Shown: positions 18,101 to 26,082 of the stretch, one piece after another | Layout of the letters: each line of letters opens with the position of its first letter | Position numbering within the stretch: the first letter of the stretch is position 1 | IMG/VR virus record: IMGVR_UViG_3300017728_000029 | Location: 1 to 39,315 of that record | Strand: one strand, 5' to 3' | Origin: a virus | DNA: 39,315 bases | Position numbers and translations under genes: made by a program | The notes under the pieces: model-generated | What the model was told of the DNA's origin: nothing | Databases searched by the model: none | What the model saw: the letters and a program-made list of their open reading frames with translations, nothing else

Positions 18101-21100
18101 AGAACCTGTAATTTGTACTGTATTACTCCCTATAATGTTTGCATCTGCATTTGTGTAACTGCTAATTGCAGGTGTAATATTTGAAATACTTACTACTCTT
18201 GTAGGGCCTATGTTTCCTATATTAGCAGTAATCATTTCTGCTCTACCAAAGTTTGAAATTTGTACAGATTTTCTTCTTACTATATCTTCATTTTGCCAAA
18301 TAACAAATTCATCAGATAAATCTGCTTTCTTTATAACAAGAGCATAATCTAAAAATCTTGATAAATCATTTTCTAATAATTGATTACTGTCTACATAATT
18401 AAATAAACTTCTTTCTGTATAAAGATGTGCTGTTTCTGTTACATCATCTTGTTCTACAAATGTGATATTCCCTTTATTTGCTTGTTTTAATTTGTAAACA
18501 TTCCAATCTAAATTTTCACTTTTAGCAACGTGTATAAAGTCATTTCCTGTTGGCTTAAATCTTATATTATCTGCAAATAATTCTGCAACTCCGCCTAAAT
18601 CAAATGCACTAAAATTAACATTAGATTCATTTACATAACCTGCATTAGGTAATGGATTATATTTAGTATCTGTTATTCCCCTAAATGAAACATTTCCAGT
18701 TTTAGGCCATAAGTTACTTTCTCTTACACCACTTGGCTTCTTAAGGAATCTTGTTGTATCATCTATGTCAATTAAAATCACTTCATCGTCTTTTGCATCA
18801 GGTGTAATTTCAAATATTCTAACACTTTTAACATGTACAGCAATATCATCATTCGTTGTTGCTTTTACACTTAATGTACTTCCTGGTAAGTCACCTTGGT
18901 AAGCATCTTCTAAATCAATTGTTGCTCTTTCTACAATATAAACATTTGAACCTGATAAAATTTGTGTATCAGGTAGTAGCCCGACATCTGGAAAAGTTAT
19001 TGTTGTTGTATTGTCTACTCGATATCTTGTTTCATAACCAGGGTTTTCAATTTTTGTTCCATTTAAATATACATCTACAAATGGATATACGCCATCGTAT
19101 TCTGTAATATTATTACTATCTAATGCTGTTGAAGAATTTACAGCACCTGTGTTTACAGCAAAACTTACTGAACTATTTCCTATGACTGTGGAAGGAGCAG
19201 TAATTTGCCATCTATCTCCAGCATCAAATACATAATTACTACTTGCAATAGTTGTGCTGTCAACTGATACTATAATGTTAGACTTTACTGTATTGTTTGC
19301 GATATTTACTGCATACCTCTGTCTTGGCTGATATCTACCTGCAGTAATATTTAAATTTGCTAATGTAGGTGCATGTCCGCCTATTGTAAAGTCGTTACCT
19401 GATATTTTTAATCCTTTATTAATAATTACGTTACCGCTATTAGAAATATAATTTTCTATAGTATGTGCTGTAATATTAGCATTAATAGTTGCATCAGAAT
19501 TAATTGCTGTTGTAATGTTTGCAACATCTGTAATTGAATTTAAATTAAAAGATGCAGTTGCCCCAAATTCATCTGCTATAGTAATTGTTCCTAAAGCATT
19601 TATATTTGCATTAGATGTACTAAGAACATTACCACTAGTATTTTGAGTTACAGATGTTATAGTATTAGAAGATCTTGCATTTATTCTTGCTAATCTATTT
19701 GAAACATTACCTACACTTATTTCACCTGTAATAATTGTAAGTCCAGGTGTATCAGTATATCCTGTGCCTTGCTCTGTAATATTAATAGAACCTATTAATC
19801 CATTGTTATCCAGTACGGCTGTTGCCTTTGCTGTTGTGCCTGTAGTAGGTTCTGTAATTAATACTTCAGGTACATCAAAGTATTTGTGTTTTGTATTTAA
19901 AATATCTATTCTGTCTACAACTCCTGTTGTATCTTCAGGGAAGGATAATGTAAACAGTTGTGGATCTTGTACAAAATCAGTTTTGTCTAATGCAAGTTCT
20001 ACACTTTGATTATTTTCTAAATCTCCGAACGAGCCAACTTTAATAGCCCACTCATCATATATGTCCATGTCACCTTGTATAATAGCACTACTTCTTCCTA
20101 TTCTACTTAAACTTGTTTTTGTTCCTTTGTTTTGTATAAATCCTTTGTAAAATTCAAACTGCTGATCGTCATCTATTTGTAATTCTGCTAAGTAATCTTT
20201 TTCTTGATACCCAAATAAATTTCTGGCTGTTTCATAAACTTGTTTTTCAACTGGAATAAATCCTAGTTCATGATACCTTCCCATGCTTTCTGCTAAATTA
20301 TCTAAATTAGGTTTTAGTGCATCGCCTTCAATTAGGAAACCTTCACTAATAAATCTTCCGTCCCAGTTAGCAGTTTTATTACCTTTAATTTTTATTCTAG
20401 ATTGTTTTTGATTGTATAAAGGTATGTACAATGTATCAGCAAAATCTGTAACATTGTCTAATACCATTGCATGTTCTATTTCTCTTGTAAATAAACATAC
20501 AGAATAAATTTCTTTTCCTATTGGTGGTATTATTTCAACTCTCAAATTTCGTCTATTGATTGCACACTCTTTAGGATTTATAGATTTGCCGTCTTTATCC
20601 ATAATATTAAACATATTAAATTCGTTACGTTTAATTTTTGCTACAAATCCTTTAGTTGTTTCAAAAGTTACCTTACTGGCCATTGGTGATAATTCTAAAG
20701 TATTATCTGTTTGCCAGTTTCCTTGTAACCAGAATAAGAATTGTTTTGCGGAATATAACCAATCTCTTGTATCATTTATACTTCCATCATACTCACCGAA
20801 TGTATATCCTAATTGCTTTTGATATCTTCCTAAAGATATTAAGAAATCAAATACATCTTGCTCATTTGCATAGACAGTTCCATATTCTACTTTTTTAATT
20901 AAGTTTGTTGTATCTAAAAATACTGCACCTTCTTTAAAATTAATTTGAGGAAGTTTATTTAATTTCTTATAAAGTAGTGATGAGAAGGTTGTTGCCTTAG
21001 GCACATATTCTTTTGCTTCATAATACACATCTTCATATCTAACAATAGTTCCTTTATTATAAGATTTATTTGCCTGCCAATCTACAAAAGGATGTGCCTC

Positions 21101-24100
21101 TCCGCCTACTTGTACTTTTGAAGATCTTCCTGTTACGTCACTTTCTAAAATTTTGAAATGGCCCAAATTTTTATCGTAACCTTTAACACAATAACCTGCT
21201 GTTGTTTTTTGTATAATTACACCTTGGTATATATTTCTTGTTTTGTAAGGAGAATTATGAATATCTACTGTGATATTTTCTTGTGGTATTATTAAATTAG
21301 TACTACTACCTGTTGTACTAAATTGATCCATGGACATAGTCATAGTATCTTTGTCTATATATCCTGAGAATCTATATCCTAATTTTACATTTAAGTTTCT
21401 TAATTTTTCAACAAAATTAGTAACAACATCTAATCCTTGGAATCTAAGCCAACTATTTACAAACTGTGTGTACCCAATATTTGTTATTGAATTACCATTT
21501 GAATCTATATCACCGTGTATATTAAAGTGAGTACTATCTAAGAAGTTCCAATTTTTTCTTGTTGTATTGTTAATATATTTTTTATAGTTTGCTGGTGCTT
21601 TTGTAATTTTTGTAGGATCACTAAAGACTGTAGCAAATTTACCTGGACTTGCTAAACATAATAATTCTGCTATTGCAAACGGGTATTTTACACTATATTT
21701 CCATGCATTTTCTACTGGTGCTCCGTCTCCGAATTTCCATTGTGTGTCTAGATTTGCGCCTTCTTTAAGTGTAATATTTGTTGCCGACTCGCTTTTCTTG
21801 GCGTATGTTGCCGTTGTGCTTGTTAATGCTGTACCATTTTTATTTGTATCTATATCAAAACCTGTTCCTGCATAAACTCCTGCATAAGTTAAAGGATCAC
21901 TATCAAATGTTGTTGTGCCACCGCCTACTGCGTATGGGAACATAGGTGTACCGGTATCGTCTATAGTTGCAACATAATATCTTATTGCTGTACTAGGAGA
22001 ATCAGGTGTAAATCCGTATCTTGTATTGTATCTATCTGCATATCCGTCAATTCCGGTCTTGGTAGCATCGTATTCATAATCCTGTACAAATTCACCTGTA
22101 TGAGCTCCTTTAGGTCCTGTGCCTCTATTGCCTGCTTTTAATTTAAATGCACTCTTTATATTTGTAATACTGCTACCGCTGTTCATAGCATTAGCATAAC
22201 CATAAGGACCGTAAATTGGTAGTCCGTCAAATGCCCAACCTATAACACCAGAGTGTGTTGTACTGTTACCCCAAACACTACTGTTACTCATATCTTCAGT
22301 TGGTATTGCTGTAAATATTGTACCGTCTTCTGTGGTTTTGGAAATATCTCCATTTGCTCTACTTGGTGCTGTTTGATACCCTAGATCATATATCCAAGTA
22401 TTGTCTGTGTAAGTATCGGATAAAGGACTTGCTAGTGGTAATCCATTTATTAATATTGCACTAGAGCCTTGTACTAATTCATTATTAGTTGTTGATTCAT
22501 TACCGAAACTCAATGAATTGTAATTCATATTATTAGGTATTCTGTATGTGGATGGGAAAATTCCCTGTTCTGGTGCTCCGTCTGTTTGATCTATTAATCT
22601 TCTTGAATAGTTAGGTATATTATAACTTTCAATATATCTATGTACAGCATCAAATTGTACATTAATTCCGTCTTCTGAAAGGAAACTTGTTGTTTTAAAT
22701 CCTTGTGTTACATCTGGTTCAGTTGTTGTCCATACAATTCTAAATGTACTTACGCCTGTGCTAGTAATTTCTTTTGGCGTTTTTAAATTTGCATTAGCAT
22801 CTACTGGGATCAATTCTATTAAATTAATTCTTGTAGCTCTAGACCTTCTACTAAATCGATTTAAAATATCTCTATATAATTCATTAGTTACATTTTCTCT
22901 AGGCCCTTGTCTTATAATGCCTTTTTCAAGATCTTCCCACATAGGCCTATTATTACTTCCGTAGTCACTATATGTTGTTGTTATATATTGATTATCCCAC
23001 CATTCTGGTTTCTGAATAAACCCTAACATTTCCCATGGATGCGTGTGAGGTCTTACTGTATCGAAATAGTATTCATACCAGCCTCTCCAATGTCCAGGAA
23101 TAGTTCCTGTGCCTGTTTCTAAAAATGCAGTACCTTCGAAATTTTCTGTATAGTTCCATGTCCAAGGATTATTGTTGTCGAAAAATTCATTTTTTACAGG
23201 GTCTACTTTGTTTTCTACAACCCAGTTTTCAAAACTTGTTTGTAGTAAATCATTGTAGAGGTCCCATGCTGGAGATTCTCTTCTCCATCTACCCTGTCTT
23301 ATATCAAGTACATTTAATTCTGGATATTCGTTTTTATCTCTGAATTCTGCTTTTGCAGAATTATAAATTCTTTTTTCAAACTCTAAAACTATATCATCTC
23401 TTTCATCGTTATAGATTGGTGTTCTACTACCGTCGTGTCCAACAATTAATTCTTGTGAATCTTGGAAGGTATTATCTGTAATCTTTTCAGGATAATATAG
23501 AGGATATAAACCCATTGTGCTTGGTGTAGGTGGACACTCTACACTATCTCTATCTTCGTTATAAATTTTAAATTCAATTTCATCTAATAGTTCTGGATTG
23601 TAATTTTTAAATGTTACTGTAAGAGGACTAAATGTAAGTGTGTAATCTTCACCAACAGTCAAAAGTGTTTTTATATTGTCTCTTATGTAATAAACTAATA
23701 AACTGTTTTCAACTTTATCTAAGTCTAATGAAGTACTTATTGTATGTGATGCCAAAGTAATATCATTAACAATTATAGACTCTTTACTATAATTGTCTCC
23801 AAAAGGTAATATATAAGTTTGACCAAATACATTTCTACCTACACTAAAAGATATTAAATTTCTTAATACTTTTTCTAGTATTTCTTCGTTTGAAAAATCT
23901 TTAAAATCTACAACATTATAATAATCATTAAGTTCTTTAAAAAATCTCTTTTTATATTTGTTATATTCTGCACCATTAAATCTTAATGCATCTACAATAT
24001 TATGCGGTTGGTCGTCTAATAAAAAGGCACCTAAAACTAAGTCTTGATTTGGTTGTACTATATCTGTTGCATACAATTCTTCTCTAGTTAGAGAACTAAA

Positions 24101-26080
24101 GTTGTTTACACTTAATGCATCTCCAGTGAACCCAGGTTGTTTTTCCATATAATTTTTAAAATGTGGTAAAAACTCTGGCTCTGAAATCTTTGTAACTTCC
24201 TCTTTGAAAGGGTTATTGCCCCATGCTAAAGGTAATTCATGTTTACTTTTATTTCCTATTACGTTACTAAGTCCTCTAGAAAATACAGATATTTCAAATA
24301 TGTCGCCAACTACAAAATTGTTTCTATCTATTTCTATTTTAAATCCATCACTTATATAAGTAAAATTATGGAATGCTTCACCGTTCTTTTTAACCCTTAT
24401 ATTCATACCGCTTGGGAAATCTGCTCCTGTTCTAGGCGAACATCCTAACTCAAATATTTGTTCGAAATTGTCAAACATTGTTCTAGTAATTTCAATTACT
24501 CTTTCTATTCGTTGCTGACTTTTCCATTGTGGGTTTTTAAAGTTATTATGATATTGTGCTGTCTTTCCAATTTTAGCACTTAAAGAACTAGTTCCTGTAC
24601 CATCATCAGACGTTTTATATACTGACCTTAAAATTTTATAGTAGTAATAACCAGGAATTTCTGTTGGTGTTGTGCTACCTATAACTATGTTGTTATAAGT
24701 TTCTGTTTCCATAAAGTTTTCAAAACTTATTTCACTAGCATTTTTAAATGATCTAAATGCTAGTGGTAAATTATAAATTTTATCTACTACACCAGTTCCA
24801 ACTTCAAAGCCAAATATTTTATTACCATTAAAATTATTACTTGGGTATATTGTATTGTCGCCTAGGTATCTTAATTTATCATCGTAAAGTTTAAATAAAG
24901 GTGCTTGATTAAGTGTAGATTTAGTTTGTGCTTGTACTAATCCGTCATTATAATAAAATTCTTTTCCTATTTCTGCACTACCTGAAGAAACAAATACAGT
25001 ATCTCCGCTACTTAATATGCTACTTACACTTAAACTTATTGCATTTGCATTTCCAGAATCAACACTAGCAACATAAACGTTTGCAGATATTTCTTTACTA
25101 TCATTAGGGAATATTATTTTAGTACCAGTTTCTATAGTTACTGTATCAATAGCAACATTACTGGCATCTAAACCAACTACTTCGCTGAAAAGTAATGTAG
25201 AACTAACATCAACATTACCTTTACTTGTAGAACCAACATTAAATAATTCTAAGTCTCTATCAAATTCTAAAATAGGCCTATCTGCCTGAGTAATTTTTGC
25301 AGGTATATCGTCACCTGCGTCTGTAAAGTTTTCTTTGTGATACCAAAAGTTTACCCTACTCCAAACATTTTTATTTTCTGCACCTCTTCCTAATAAAACA
25401 TAATCTTTGCTTGTTTGCGGATTATTATATCCATTTGCATAATTTACATCTACTGGTACAAGTATAATGCTTTCTCCTACGCCTTCAACAATAAATTCTT
25501 TGCCTACGTATGCATCAGTATCAATTACATAATCGCCTGAGAAAGTAACTTTCATACCGTTTTTAAATGCTTTACCGCCTGATGGTGTGTATGAGGTCTG
25601 CCCTACAATGTCTTTGTCAACATTTATTTGGTCGTTTATACTACCTATAATTATTATTGCTGTAGGGCCTGTTGTACTCCAATAATATTCTTGATAGTTT
25701 AAAAATTTGTTAAGTTCTACCGGTGGTAAGAAAGTTGTAAAATTAGTTTTTAACCATTGATTTTGTTCAAGTGTATCTACATTATAATTTTTTAAAGTAT
25801 CTACAAACTCATCATAAAAAATAAAGTTTTCACTTACGCCTGTATTAGCATTAGTATTATTAATTGTAGGTAATAAATTATAGTACTGTTTGTCTATATC
25901 ATCTTCGTATATCCAAGTACCGTCTACAAGTTTATCCTGTGATGTTTTCTTTCCTACAAATCCACTTATACTTTCTACATTTGCTTTACTGTATAATTGT
26001 TCAACAGTACCTTCAAAGAAATTCTTTATGGTATCAGTCTGTAGAATTGCGGGTAACTTATTGTAAATTTTATCTGCCAT
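9143..26080 (-). CDS. Giant multidomain baseplate/virion structural protein, 5,645 aa
   Basis: One uninterrupted frame directly after gp6, where T4 has gp7 and gp8 (T4 gp7 is 1,032 aa). The N-terminus (LPAILQTDTIKNFFEGTVEQ, then LYSKANVESISGFVGKK) matches large baseplate-linked proteins of marine T4-like phages. Rough order: 1-900 beta-rich; 925-1090 Trp-rich; 1270-1385 a YHYH domain (GWAFDGLPIYGPYGY); 1500-2020 mixed, Trp/Tyr-rich; 2100-3050 Asn/Thr-rich beta repeats; 3180-3193 a calcium-loop motif DVSGDGIVGD; 3270-3430 a carbohydrate-binding-like beta segment; 3667-3697 Gly/Thr linker; 3717-3760 Pro-rich linker; 4167-4270 G-x-GY beta repeats; then a C-terminal region with GYGERVPEEMALFDPYETL and ERIEYTRIDLANNKLSGLIR, motifs of marine-phage structural proteins. 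No signal peptide. ATG 26080 lies 2 nt after the gp6 stop, so translation is coupled. Structural role likely; exact place inferred. Confidence 0.85.
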   Translation of the reverse strand: MADKIYNKLPAILQTDTIKNFFEGTVEQLYSKANVESISGFVGKKTSQDKLVDGTWIYEDDIDKQYYNLLPTINNTNANTGVSENFIFYDEFVDTLKNYNVDTLEQNQWLKTNFTTFLPPVELNKFLNYQEYYWSTTGPTAIIIIGSINDQINVDKDIVGQTSYTPSGGKAFKNGMKVTFSGDYVIDTDAYVGKEFIVEGVGESIILVPVDVNYANGYNNPQTSKDYVLLGRGAENKNVWSRVNFWYHKENFTDAGDDIPAKITQADRPILEFDRDLELFNVGSTSKGNVDVSSTLLFSEVVGLDASNVAIDTVTIETGTKIIFPNDSKEISANVYVASVDSGNANAISLSVSSILSSGDTVFVSSGSAEIGKEFYYNDGLVQAQTKSTLNQAPLFKLYDDKLRYLGDNTIYPSNNFNGNKIFGFEVGTGVVDKIYNLPLAFRSFKNASEISFENFMETETYNNIVIGSTTPTEIPGYYYYKILRSVYKTSDDGTGTSSLSAKIGKTAQYHNNFKNPQWKSQQRIERVIEITRTMFDNFEQIFELGCSPRTGADFPSGMNIRVKKNGEAFHNFTYISDGFKIEIDRNNFVVGDIFEISVFSRGLSNVIGNKSKHELPLAWGNNPFKEEVTKISEPEFLPHFKNYMEKQPGFTGDALSVNNFSSLTREELYATDIVQPNQDLVLGAFLLDDQPHNIVDALRFNGAEYNKYKKRFFKELNDYYNVVDFKDFSNEEILEKVLRNLISFSVGRNVFGQTYILPFGDNYSKESIIVNDITLASHTISTSLDLDKVENSLLVYYIRDNIKTLLTVGEDYTLTFSPLTVTFKNYNPELLDEIEFKIYNEDRDSVECPPTPSTMGLYPLYYPEKITDNTFQDSQELIVGHDGSRTPIYNDERDDIVLEFEKRIYNSAKAEFRDKNEYPELNVLDIRQGRWRRESPAWDLYNDLLQTSFENWVVENKVDPVKNEFFDNNNPWTWNYTENFEGTAFLETGTGTIPGHWRGWYEYYFDTVRPHTHPWEMLGFIQKPEWWDNQYITTTYSDYGSNNRPMWEDLEKGIIRQGPRENVTNELYRDILNRFSRRSRATRINLIELIPVDANANLKTPKEITSTGVSTFRIVWTTTEPDVTQGFKTTSFLSEDGINVQFDAVHRYIESYNIPNYSRRLIDQTDGAPEQGIFPSTYRIPNNMNYNSLSFGNESTTNNELVQGSSAILINGLPLASPLSDTYTDNTWIYDLGYQTAPSRANGDISKTTEDGTIFTAIPTEDMSNSSVWGNSTTHSGVIGWAFDGLPIYGPYGYANAMNSGSSITNIKSAFKLKAGNRGTGPKGAHTGEFVQDYEYDATKTGIDGYADRYNTRYGFTPDSPSTAIRYYVATIDDTGTPMFPYAVGGGTTTFDSDPLTYAGVYAGTGFDIDTNKNGTALTSTTATYAKKSESATNITLKEGANLDTQWKFGDGAPVENAWKYSVKYPFAIAELLCLASPGKFATVFSDPTKITKAPANYKKYINNTTRKNWNFLDSTHFNIHGDIDSNGNSITNIGYTQFVNSWLRFQGLDVVTNFVEKLRNLNVKLGYRFSGYIDKDTMTMSMDQFSTTGSSTNLIIPQENITVDIHNSPYKTRNIYQGVIIQKTTAGYCVKGYDKNLGHFKILESDVTGRSSKVQVGGEAHPFVDWQANKSYNKGTIVRYEDVYYEAKEYVPKATTFSSLLYKKLNKLPQINFKEGAVFLDTTNLIKKVEYGTVYANEQDVFDFLISLGRYQKQLGYTFGEYDGSINDTRDWLYSAKQFLFWLQGNWQTDNTLELSPMASKVTFETTKGFVAKIKRNEFNMFNIMDKDGKSINPKECAINRRNLRVEIIPPIGKEIYSVCLFTREIEHAMVLDNVTDFADTLYIPLYNQKQSRIKIKGNKTANWDGRFISEGFLIEGDALKPNLDNLAESMGRYHELGFIPVEKQVYETARNLFGYQEKDYLAELQIDDDQQFEFYKGFIQNKGTKTSLSRIGRSSAIIQGDMDIYDEWAIKVGSFGDLENNQSVELALDKTDFVQDPQLFTLSFPEDTTGVVDRIDILNTKHKYFDVPEVLITEPTTGTTAKATAVLDNNGLIGSINITEQGTGYTDTPGLTIITGEISVGNVSNRLARINARSSNTITSVTQNTSGNVLSTSNANINALGTITIADEFGATASFNLNSITDVANITTAINSDATINANITAHTIENYISNSGNVIINKGLKISGNDFTIGGHAPTLANLNITAGRYQPRQRYAVNIANNTVKSNIIVSVDSTTIASSNYVFDAGDRWQITAPSTVIGNSSVSFAVNTGAVNSSTALDSNNITEYDGVYPFVDVYLNGTKIENPGYETRYRVDNTTTITFPDVGLLPDTQILSGSNVYIVERATIDLEDAYQGDLPGSTLSVKATTNDDIAVHVKSVRIFEITPDAKDDEVILIDIDDTTRFLKKPSGVRESNLWPKTGNVSFRGITDTKYNPLPNAGYVNESNVNFSAFDLGGVAELFADNIRFKPTGNDFIHVAKSENLDWNVYKLKQANKGNITFVEQDDVTETAHLYTERSLFNYVDSNQLLENDLSRFLDYALVIKKADLSDEFVIWQNEDIVRRKSVQISNFGRAEMITANIGNIGPTRVVSISNITPAISSYTNADANIIGSNTVQITGSQSSLQNGEQVEFFVTSITDRAFTTSNVEYVTKSNTSNLNNTSESNRTLSFTVNDSYDFANVIYAGNSATIPLESLEMAVYNANANSTVSFFNESNIILPATHLPATNTSITLTRLHTGKLKLGVANINLHGAGIVAANNVVRLTATNNLYNNNSFTVSEVDTANNTVTIDIDLTNQNIDLTDDFDNEYVTVADLGISGFVFEEQHPLHAQRHVISNVGITGFTVTQSNVSANIDAGNLSYGIFGKTQITATDHDLSSGELVKLDANAYSGFYYVESASKDTFKIDAPFNANVASTGNIIPEGITINTTEDHGINVSYTGKRIAVHLATPRYYNQVYRVSDVTANTVLVDNAFGFYPYASEQFRDWSAGLTVSKDERIRNAGVYYNATQDFTTNVSISVDIEAGRFKAGMPTTITTLDHGAITLNNSLININNVNSPESIKEEFNRQIDLRRGLVDDDGLTIPMINNIECSEKVYAGIPATQIAGSGPYVPRSPNMEGLTLKGYMPFATEDDLKYGFPGEVLDDVSGDGIVGDHRARVGDYPGFGLRNPKIPGRSLGSVIPNTQIPLYDIQNSGKTRQRTDYIGSPIIDPTKAFAALDVKLCDICAPSPPPVSSTVTNRNGKKYINKNYGGTISVSASGNGKGARRWQNTYSGYYVTTGPKRGEVTQFGGSKHMPADGLLGAMTWADNGSTNTFSLNCTFSEAGTFYVHAYYSARNTASTSKIFVDGTQIIPKYLGKADQNYSGSGQILEITVTAGQTVTISGRAKYGSNHWNSVGFHLSTRSNSLSTTATIEDPTTTTPPVTGNTSTSSSLIQEEFVEQSTRGWGKGNAGTNDEWLFNPGASGTVEVLFDMYSGADGIEIYQGDQVTQGSLIGSSQVNNLSVLTEAEKSDILSNAQKAKARGGRNPVPAGVIRNFEVSARSAPNNTGVKYGGAVRINYDKAQGDYIKIVVYKSSSVYRFLLRYPKIGPDIPNPGVNPVTTGPCDTASDGNSTVSGSSLPQTPINTPVGGGSTTGGGTTGGTTGGGTTGGGTTGGVGSGGGKSGGGSVARIQAQTLKTYGPVYVAPPTAPFPIPSPIPQLPFPSIPFSPLPVKVPFTPFIVPNTIQKLNTTQMIDSLISGSVKGIKNLIPGGNNPKAFFTANFGDVGLPSLAGYRFIPNVLRKTVKTVKANDIGRFIPLEGSQYVNTTMQKVTGGKKVPLATPLANKVPLKPSPLRAIDVKDYNYNFVTKLNNPYFSKTDASISFAAQKIGGDLILPDGSSIRNVLGDASGIDANNIQIRYPGSEIIDFVNRGPNQPTYDYLPADSIIPTEISPPDSDNIDFNRAGGFSIQPLLRTPEGNYLPGGPEIGCHLTQPTPGISIPFDKLEGIKPGEELLINNRKYTFPGSDPKVVINTLKCGPTGSGIEVKNTKVNGVDAIRISSCSNAPIIIRDGCAGGIYKEVLDFHVVRGFEQSVVDVSNTVVLPGFSQSNSSIGATTVDYTTYGPTGTITGTLNSFAGDGVGSVLSSSSSSRSTGGSGYVVGDRLRLVGGTPVADPYGSVTEICIDSPGTGYSDTANVVVYIGDGNTPGSGAKTGSVILDDSGAIQNILMVNGGEGYDITNPPKIRIIDLNDTGKVLPATAHAKISSGASVPPRVAKFVVTTIDAIGTITSLQIIDRGIYKVFPSDLTMGIPLEYDYVNLGDETGTDADGNFYQGTGLGQIDPLGDGTRLGSPGGYDPINDTLAGGSGARVFLTSREIPDCSEKGNARSTLGLPERVTEINIPEDIVACFNNNLGDTGLDDDIYLDTEPVNDCITAIKIRTPGFDGVRLDENIPGFLDRIGLPKGDYNQDMLCMTSTIITKSFEQDRDNRENTTTGFDIIDVEGYGTSGFATTEATTLEINCIDRLETDPNSLFGVAGNTGGTGAANAVGLSFTTDLYQYELRNLSGAPVNTLSLQQNCDVYYLESHRFANTSVIDSHTHIDDGNVTLTSYDKVWVDTLGYHDATNSSVGWAYLESNVIQKQKESLVDSKFVNNTIIYDSETGEKDWDLYEYDPYKGVIPGFLEKEIEFIGESDPVVYNLERTRFGSKDVGKVWWDTSTIRYRWYEQGTNRERWLNWGKAFPGSSVTLYEWVKSNTLPQSYRGTGNPKNAVDYITETVKNTETGLNEICYYFWVQNKRELDTHVSIDLNRKHSTFELARLLADPIGQGLPLISFVSDSSFVLTNASSIIKQEDQNLQINLSRNLNPIGQKHDAWKLLREGDNNSIIPDDLGNKLIDSLCGVDASGKSVPDPLLSEVEKYGVAFRPRQTMFEDVKEARRELAFTLNEILADIKLNSEFVNWDRNLPTTRTYIENVDWFDTIRTDASNNKKIRYDSTFKPILNVGSISELTAITGSIKDGAIIQVQPNVTSRYELWKYVSSTNSFSQIAIEKETVKLKDTIFTDDTNVTMQTELRELIVALRDNVFKNTVKFNELYFALLKYSAVEQDQLSWAFKTSYVYVEKEEEDLVKVDGFKVDNFDKVLKYFDEAKPYTSKVREYKDGKSPPKEFITDNMISDFDKPPFPDSTTGNVRILDDFLQSDSNIIQTNNNYVKYFGFSGNANADTPIRKIKSTIKFDRTNTILTDFEPLENANLDYTKADTNTSIATNIVTLMDFGNTHNSNTTIASNVYYRYADRVFKYDPEVQAQFKVELDSYFNVTDSVSNANIIGSSANILAAINAGNLNSTLDLVSTKVGGKFRGTTLDANLFTKVVAGASTQQYQTQFGFGSEPFERASYDNPIEVENYVGSFTESSTLTEDNVAYEGFDGVTFQRVGYGERVPEEMALFDPYETLIVNVLTSNKLSGNSSLASASANASTVEFQITMDLFGKTEYMRKLQDGTGNTLLTANLLIVDNEISVANANIVSEPTATVNGVVWVESERIEYTRIDLANNKLSGLIRGTKGTTIQDWYSNNTVIVWDGSEAQIFKNFVANSVDSNVWLDSGATSLTDKGNVSGNTSVMNFLHNLK
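15001..15072 (-). repeat. Short degenerate tandem repeat coding the Gly/Thr linker
   Basis: The plus strand carries five near-copies of cacctgtagt (one as cgcctgtagt, one as cacctgtggt), spaced 12-15 nt. Read on the minus strand they encode TTGGG-type repeats around residues 3670-3693 of the giant protein. Units are multiples of three bases apart, so gain or loss of units would change linker length without breaking the frame. It is a coding repeat, not a CRISPR. Confidence 0.8.
21926..22273 (-). other. YHYH-type domain inside the giant protein (residues about 1270-1385)
   Basis: The segment reads SGVIGWAFDGLPIYGPYGYA, then KGAHTGEFVQDYEYD, RYGFTPDSP, and IRYYVATIDD..GTPMFPY. This is the YHYH family layout: G(Y/W)A.DG.PIYGPYGY, a charged His/Asp middle, then a Y.Y.VT...FPY end. 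The namesake Y-H-Y-H string appears as DYEYD here, so putative ligand residues have changed. YHYH domains occur in bacterial surface proteins and marine phage virion proteins; their activity is not established. Family assignment is by motif reading only. Confidence 0.75.
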
Positions 26081-26082
26081 TA

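Noticed and set aside
9143-26080. Giant gene as an assembly error or a fusion from a lost stop
   Set aside because: The frame is open throughout, codon and amino-acid style change smoothly, and conserved marine-phage motifs appear at both ends; read data would still be the final test.
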